From the NCBI GenBank assembly GCA_940671915.1, contig CALNVZ010000381.1:608010-672009 (forward strand): a DNA stretch of 64,000 nucleotides, written 5' to 3'. Below the pieces are notes generated by a model, which searched no databases, was not told where the DNA came from, and worked only from the letters and a program-made list of their open reading frames with translations. This document shows, piece by piece, positions 58,203 through 64,000 of this stretch. Source of the DNA: Paracentrotus lividus. Lineage: Eukaryota; Echinodermata; Echinoidea; Camarodonta; Echinidae. Numbering within the stretch: position 1 is the stretch's first letter; every line of letters begins with the position of its first letter. The position numbers were made by a program, and so were the translations under genes.

Positions 58203-61200
58203 CCCTGGTAGCAGACTGACGTCTTAAAGACGTCTTAAACTGGTCAAAACTGGTCAACTCGTCATACCGTCGTAAACACGACATTCTTTATTGATGTCGT
58301 TAATGACGTCTTCCAAACGTTTAATAGAAATCTGATATTTAAATATCTACTATGTTCTATGCGATGTGATTATTAGTCAGGCAGCCAGCTCATGATTGGT
58401 TAGCTGAACGAGGTACCAGTAGTAAAGTATTGGAATATATGGGGAGGAATCCCACATTTACCAAACCCAACGTCTGGCAGTGCATCTCTGCTGCATAAGG
58501 TCCCTACAGCCGGGGCGTCCAAATGAGTGCCCATTTACCAAAAATCTATTATTTAATAAAAATAGCAAAAGCCATTTTCTAAACACACTAATTTTGATGT
58601 CAAAATAAAGAGTATATAAATTGTCTTAACGCTTGTGCTATTTTGAAAAATCAATACTAATCGAAAACAGTGAGAGTTTTTAATGAACAAATTTTTCACT
58701 TTTTACGAAAATATTTTTTTTCCCTTTTTTCAATAATTTTAATAATAAATAGGTGCTATAAAACATTGATGTTTGTAACTTTTCTAAAAACTACCAACGT
58801 GGCATGTGAATGACGCTGTAAAAGAAGGGAGTTATATCTTATTTCCGATAAAGAATTATGATTAATAGAAGTCAGGAACGCAAAATATAGACACAAATTC
58901 ACACTAATTTGCCCACCGCCTATTAACGAAAGAAAACAAAAAAAAGATCCCATAACCCGGTACGTGTAATTAGAAAAAGAGCATACCTAATACATGCCGC
59001 TAAGCAATACTTAATAGCAGAACAACAAGTACGAAATCGTTACACAAGCACCTATTTATGAGACCACTATTGTTTATTCTCAACCTAAACTCACACAGCA
59101 TCGCCAATTACAATCAGCTATTTACATAATTAACACGTAAGCAGAAGAAAAGAATAATTGATAGATTAATATAACAAATCAAAAGATCAAACTGAAAATA
59201 AATCTAAAAAAAGAGAAAAAACCAACAAACAAAAATAAATAAAAAATAAGACAAAGCATACATTGAATAATTGAATTACTCTGTCTATAAATTAAGCGTA
59301 CCAACACTAGACTATTATCTAATTCATATTCTTTATTCATGGTACAATCAAGCACTATATAACTCCCTTTCTTCTTCTACAAGCATCATGTCAACGCCAT
59401 GCATAAACAACTGTACAACTAGGTAGTTATTATAAAAAAAAAGATTACAAAACAACATAAATTACACAAAAATATGTATTATATAATAAAATAACATAAC
59501 CTAACTACATATGCAATTAACAAAACATCCTATGAAACAATAGGGTAAAAACACACACAATATCCTTTATCAAGATAATACAGAATAAAACTACAGAAAG
59601 GACACAAGAGAAAAAGAATAAAAAGAAAAAAAAAAACAAAATAAAAATTGGTTCTATTAAAATCTAACAGGATACCACCATTAAAAGTAATAATATCGAT
59701 ATTACAAGTCACTGATAATATTACAAACGAATAGACACAACAGCAGTTTAAGACAATATTAATACTACTTTATTTTGACATCAAAAGTGTGTATAGAAAA
59801 TGACTTTTGCTATTTTTATAAATAGAATATATATGGTTAAAATGGGCACTCATTTTGGACGCCCCGGCTGTAGCGGACCTTATGCAGCAGAGTAATGCCA
59901 CTGCCAGACGTTGGGTTTGGTAAATGTGGATATCCTCCCCATATATTCCAATACTTTATACTACATGGTACCTCGTTCAGCTAACCAATCATGAGCTGGC
60001 TGCCTGACTATATGTCTTCTTGGTAATGACTTTCAAAGACGTTAATTTCTATTTTTGAGAAGAAAATATGACAGTAATATGACGTCTTATGATGTCTTTA
60101 CGACGTCTATAAGACCACTCTTCTTGTCAATTTTTTGACCAAAAATACGACATCTTTAAAGACTTTATAAAACGTCTATAAGACAACTTTTGATGTCTTC
60201 TACGACGTCTATAAGACCACTTTCTTGTCATTTTTTGACCAAATACGACATCTTTAAGACGTCTTAAAAACGCTCTATAAGACAACTTTTTGATGTCTTT
60301 ACGACGTCTATTAAGACTCACTTTCTTGTCATTTTTTGACCAAAATACGACATCTTTAAGACGTCTTAAAACGTCTTATAAGACAACTTTTTTGTCTCTT
60401 TTTACCCATAATATGACTATTAAGACCGTCTTTACGACACGTTTATAAGATCACTTCCTTGTCATTTTTGACCAAAATACGACATCTTTAAGACGTCTTT
60501 TAAAACGTCTATAAGCGACAACTTTTTTGATGTCTTTACGACGTCTATAAGACCACTTTTCTTGTCAGTTTTTGACCAAAATACGACATCTTTAAGACGT
60601 CTTATAAAACGTCTATAAGACAACTTTTTTGTCTATTTTTACCAAATACGATATCTTAAGACGTCTTTACGACGTTTATAAGACAATTTTGCTTTATATT
60701 TGACCAAAATAACAATGTTCTCGTGGTCATGAATATTCATAAGCAGTATTCTGAGATTGAAAAAAAAGGGGAAAATGAATAGAAATATGCAATTTAAGCC
60801 ATGTAACCGGCATTTGCTTATTGACATAATCAAAATGTTTTAAATTATTATCATATTATTGATAACACAATTTCAAGGTGCTTCATAAGACAATTCTTCA
60901 TATTCCATTAACAAAAGTGTAATTTAATAAAATAAGTAATCGTCTTTCTTCAAACATTTGTCTGTAGCACTTTATATATAGCAGGACCGAGACACGACTG
61001 CCAGTATAATAGGCCTTTGTGTAGGACAGCATAGGTTATAATATTAGGATAGGTTAGGATAGGATAGGATAGGACTCAGTATTAATGTCAACATCCCTGA
61101 TAGCACAGTGACGTCTTAAATACGTCAGAAAAAAAATTTATGACGTAATTTGCACCGCGTTTGGACGTCTTAAAGACGTCGTATTTTACGTCATAAAGAT

Positions 61201-61369
61201 GTCAGTTTTAGACGTATAATGACGTAAAAATACGATTGTTTTAAGACGTCGAACGTTATGAAACTAACAAAAACCATACTTAAGCGGTGGCACAATTATT
61301 ACGTCTATAAAAGTATGATCATATTTCTGACGCTTAAGACGTCTTTAAGACGTCACTCTGCTATCAGGG
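58203..61369. mobile_element. Foldback DNA element rich in GACGTC (3.17 kb)
   Basis: Ends are inverted: CCCTGGTAGCAGACTGACGT continuing CTTAAAGACGTCTTAA at the left, and its inverse with few mismatches at the right. The dinucleotide AA flanks both sides; unit 3 reads 'ttcagaacaacttatc', which shows the empty site. Two inner arms of about 250 bp (58355-58612 and 59762-60010) form a large hairpin around an AT-rich middle without ORFs. The right arm carries a satellite (60050-60710). A second start of the terminal repeat at 61095 could mark a nested 275-bp relative. No transposase is present. Confidence 0.75.
60050..60710. repeat. GACGTC satellite, about six units of roughly 100 bp
   Basis: Each unit contains 'ttttttgaccaaaatacgac', 'atctttaagacgtctt', 'aaaacgtctataagacaact' and 'gatgtctttacgacgtctat' in this order. 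Units differ by small indels. The minus-strand ORF at 60127-60321 merely reads the repeat. Confidence 0.75.
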
Positions 61370-61371
61370 AA

Positions 61372-61825
61372 CTTATCAATTCTACAAACTTTCTTGTAAG
61401 TGTTTACATTTTGTATATTTATGCTTAAAATTTTATTTTAAGGCATAATATTTTAGCTGTGTAAACTAATCAGTGGCTAAATAATACAGGCATTATATAA
61501 TATACTTTTAAACAGTGTGTAAAACCTACATGTCCATGTATATGTATGCATGGTATGTGTAAAGTCTTGGAAAACTATAGGATTTTCATTTTATCATTAA
61601 TTTTACACAGACACAAAATAAATGACCAATCCCTTTCCAATGCATGTCAGGCAAATCTAGGTGATTAAATCCTAATAAATTACAACCTAATTTTACATTT
61701 TGATTTGAATCCTCATCATACAACTTTCTTTTCTCTGTCTTTACATGTACACATCTTATTCTCTCAAAGTTATACCTTTTCATTAATTACCAAAAATACA
61801 GGTACATCTCCTATCAGAATTCAAC
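61372..61825 (+). repeat. 3' part of the copy 4 upstream block
   Basis: Matches 38903-39331 of unit 3 and 2085-2541 of unit 1, including 'aactttcttgtaagtgtt', 'caatgcatgtcaggcaaatc' and the leader ending 'aaaatacaggtacatct'. No insertion is seen here. Confidence 0.7.
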
Positions 61826-62926
61826 ATGGCGGCAAAATTCCCATCTGCTAGAGGCATCAACCTGATACCAAGGAATGGACATGATATGACATGGTCATGG
61901 GACAAGCATGCTGAGCCTATCAAATTCTACTGCAAAGAACACAAGATCCCTATATGCCATCCATGCGCAACAAAAGATCACAAACCATGTCAACTAGACG
62001 ACATTGAAGATGTCATCTTGGAGATGAGAACAAAGTTAGATGTCAAACAATCAGAATTAGACCAACTAATGAAACGCTTAAAGAAACTGGGGACTAAAAT
62101 ACAATCATGTTCCACGTTTGTGAGCAACCATCTTCGGACTGTTAATGCTGAAGTCAACATCGCATACGAGGACAAAATCAAGTGTGTAGAGACCAAAAAG
62201 CAGGAGGAAATTCTTCAAATCAACAAGGAGGTGGATGAGAAAATTCGAATCCTCGATGAAGAAAGAGAGAGACGAGTCAAATCAAGCATAGCGGAAGCAG
62301 AAAAGGAAGAGAAAAACATAAAGGAGACCCAGGCAAAACGTCTTACCGAGAGTAAGAATATCGATACAACAGTAGGGAAAAAGATAGTGGATCTGACAAG
62401 TAAAAACCAGCATAACAACGACACAGTGACTAATGTGGTCTTAAAGATCAAACGCATCAGACAAGATGACAAAACATTAGTGAACGAAGCTCCTCATGTA
62501 ATTACATCACTTGATGAGAGTGTAAGTGTGAATGTTCATCAAGATATTGATGCATGTCTTACCCGAATACAGAGCGAAGTTGAGAGAGTGAAGTTTGTTG
62601 AGGGTGAAATAGGAGGGAAACAATTCTCAAGAATTGATGGGTATCATGGGAAATGGGAACTTGTCAAATCATTCCCTCTTCCATCGACTCTTAAGTATCC
62701 AGAGGTGTGTGGTTTGATTAGCAATGATGAAGTATGTGTTAGAGATATACAGAACCATGACTTTTACATTTCAAACATCAGCAATGGACACACAAAAAAA
62801 GTCATAGAGGGGGACAATGACATGTTTGTTACATCATGTGTCCCAATAGACAATGAATTAATAGTGTGTGGTAAAAGGAGTAGTGATCACAAGGGCGACA
62901 GCCTCGATGGTTGCATCACTATCTAA
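61826..62926 (+). pseudogene. B-box/coiled-coil/propeller gene copy 4, 3' end cut off
   Basis: Starts MAAKFPSARG at the same ATG as copy 3. The B-box reads CDKCE-like as W-DKH…FYCKEHKIPICHPCATKDH: the first zinc-ligand cysteine (copy 3 C25) is replaced here, since the codon run is 'tca tgg gac aag cat' (S-W-D-K-H), while the other ligands are kept. The coiled coil (about residues 60-240) is intact and has the longer DEKIRILDEERE form. The propeller-like domain is read to GCITI, then the paralogous sequence stops at about 62925 and a TAA arises at the junction, giving 366 codons against about 550. The missing half may lie beyond the window if the intruder is an insertion. As it stands a product would have an incomplete propeller and probably not fold there. 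Confidence 0.75.
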
Positions 62927-63115
62927 TACCCCATTCACAGTGGTTTTCAAATTTATCTCGGTGCTGTCGCGTGACGGGAACACCGCTATAAACCCACTAT
63001 AAATGCATTCACAGTGGAAAAGTTATCCCGGGACTGTCCCGGGATAGATTTCATGTACCCATTCACACTGCAGCGTGTGATTTTTATGACTTCCGAAACA
63101 AAATAGTTGCATTTC
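62927..63115. mobile_element. Probable transposon end truncating gene copy 4
   Basis: The sequence unrelated to the paralogues begins 'taccccattcacagtgg' and repeats CATTCACAGTGG at about 62931 and 63007, with a variant CATTCACACTG at about 63061. A CCCGGGACTGTCCCGGGA palindrome lies between. Repeated terminal words like this are typical of DNA-transposon ends, but the other end is not within the window. Confidence 0.45.
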
Positions 63116-63119
63116 TGTG

Positions 63120-64000
63120 ATTTTCTCCTTCTTTCCTTTTCTTTTCTATCATTTCTTTTGTATTTCTTTGTTTTTCTCCTTCTTTCCCTTTCTTTTCTAT
63201 AATTTCTTATTTTTGTTTTTCTCCTTCTTTCCTTTTCTTTTCTATCATTTTTTTATGTATTTCTTTGTTTTCCACTTCTTTCTTTTTATTTTCTATCATT
63301 TCTTATGTACTTCTTTGTTTTACACCTTCTTTTCTTTTCTTTTCTATTTTCTTATGTATTTCTTTGTTTTTCTCCTTCTTTCCTTTTCTTTTCTATCATT
63401 TCTTATGTATTTCTTTGTTTTTCTCCTTCTTTCCTTTTCTTTTCTATCACTTCTTAATATTGTATTTCTTCGTTTTTCTCCTTTCCTTTTCTTTTCTATC
63501 ATTTCAAATGTATTTCTATGTTTTTCTCCTTCTTTCCTTTTCTTTTCTATCGTTTCTTATGTATTTCTTTGTTTTCCTCCTTCTTTCCTTTTATCTTTCT
63601 ATCATTTCTTTGTATTCTTGTTTTCTCCTTCTTTCCCTTTCTTTTCTATAATTTCTTATTTTTGTTTTTCTCTTCTTTCCTTTTCTTTTCTATCATTTTT
63701 ATGTATTTCTTTGTTTTCCACTTCTTTCTTTTTATTTTCTATCATTTCTTATGTATTTCTTTGTTTACACCTTCTTTTCTTTTCTTTTCTATTTTCTTAT
63801 GTATTTCTTTGTTTTTCTCCTTCTTTCCTTTTCTTTTCTATTCATTTCTTATGTATTTCTTTGTATCTCCTTCTTTCCTTTTCTTTTCTATCATTTCTTA
63901 TGTATTTCTTTGTTTTCCACTTCTTTCTTTTTATTTTCTATCATTTCTTATGTATTTCCGGGTTTTATCCTTCTTTCATTCTCTTTTCTGGAAATTCTTA
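63120..64000 (+). repeat. Polypyrimidine minisatellite, about 50-bp period, runs off the window
   Basis: The units contain 'ttttctccttctttcctttt', 'cttttctatcatttcttatg' and 'tatttctttg', repeated at least 15 times with substitutions and indels. The 128-codon plus-strand ORF at 63265-63651 (F, L, S and Y only) reads the repeat. Long C/T strand bias gives triplex (H-DNA) potential. Confidence 0.85.

Noticed and set aside
60050..60710. CRISPR-like array
   Set aside because: Units of about 100 bp repeat in full with no unique spacers, in a eukaryotic transposon context.
63265..63651. 128-codon hydrophobic ORF resembling a membrane protein
   Set aside because: It is the translation of a polypyrimidine minisatellite and shows the repeat period in its residues.

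Overview
The window reads as repeat-rich nuclear DNA of a marine deuterostome, most likely a sea urchin (echinoid). This is inferred from the mix of an expanded B-box/coiled-coil/propeller gene family, a complete DIRS-type tyrosine-recombinase retrotransposon, a tRNA-derived SINE with an (ATT)n tail, and many short AT-rich hairpin transposons. Nothing suggests a prokaryote: no operons, no ribosome-binding sites, very low coding density, and introns with GT/AG borders.

Host genes. The backbone is a set of same-strand (+) segmental duplications carrying an intronless TRIM-like gene without a RING finger (B-box zinc finger, long coiled coil, C-terminal beta-propeller-like domain). Copy 1 (2542-4205) and copy 2 (33776-35420) have frameshifted N-terminal parts and intact 3' parts. 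Copy 3 (39332-41011) is a full-length ORF whose last 14 codons come from a transposon inserted at the stop codon. Copy 4 (61826-62926) is intact until foreign sequence cuts it off in the propeller. A fifth, gene-less piece of the duplicated upstream block lies at about 46395-47345. Each block carries a G-run-rich array roughly 0.7-1 kb upstream of the start codon. The only other convincing host gene is on the minus strand: three phase-compatible exons at 24613-26459, one of them most of a PDZ domain of MPDZ/PATJ type. Two more tentative minus-strand exons lie at 6329-6403 and 7220-7308.

Mobile DNA. From left to right: a TA-flanked MITE (4442-4869); a 5'-truncated non-LTR retrotransposon (about 8240-9590); a CGAAT-rich array (10325-10935); two inverted copies of a 2.07-kb DNA element with an internally repeated 14-mer (12532-14608 and 17439-19508, the second nested inside a CAGTGGCGGATCCAGG element); a GTTAGTTGAGCC element (16202-17134); a run of hairpin MITEs (26.5-28.2 kb, 43.4-44.2 kb, 47.4-50.9 kb); a SINE broken by a MITE; a 6.46-kb DIRS retrotransposon (51398-57857) with inverted terminal repeats and internal complementary region; and a 3.17-kb foldback element full of GACGTC palindromes (58203-61369). 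The last two both sit in the upstream block of gene copy 4, and the uninterrupted paralogous blocks show their empty target sites.

Sequence quality. A 25-N gap lies at 22931-22955, flanked by a direct repeat of about 460 bp and by a strikingly G-poor stretch. Several regions carry dense single-base indels. Some frameshifts, especially in gene copy 2 and the DIRS ORFs, may therefore be assembly noise rather than true decay. The rest is AT-rich intergenic or intronic sequence and microsatellite, with no recognisable gene.
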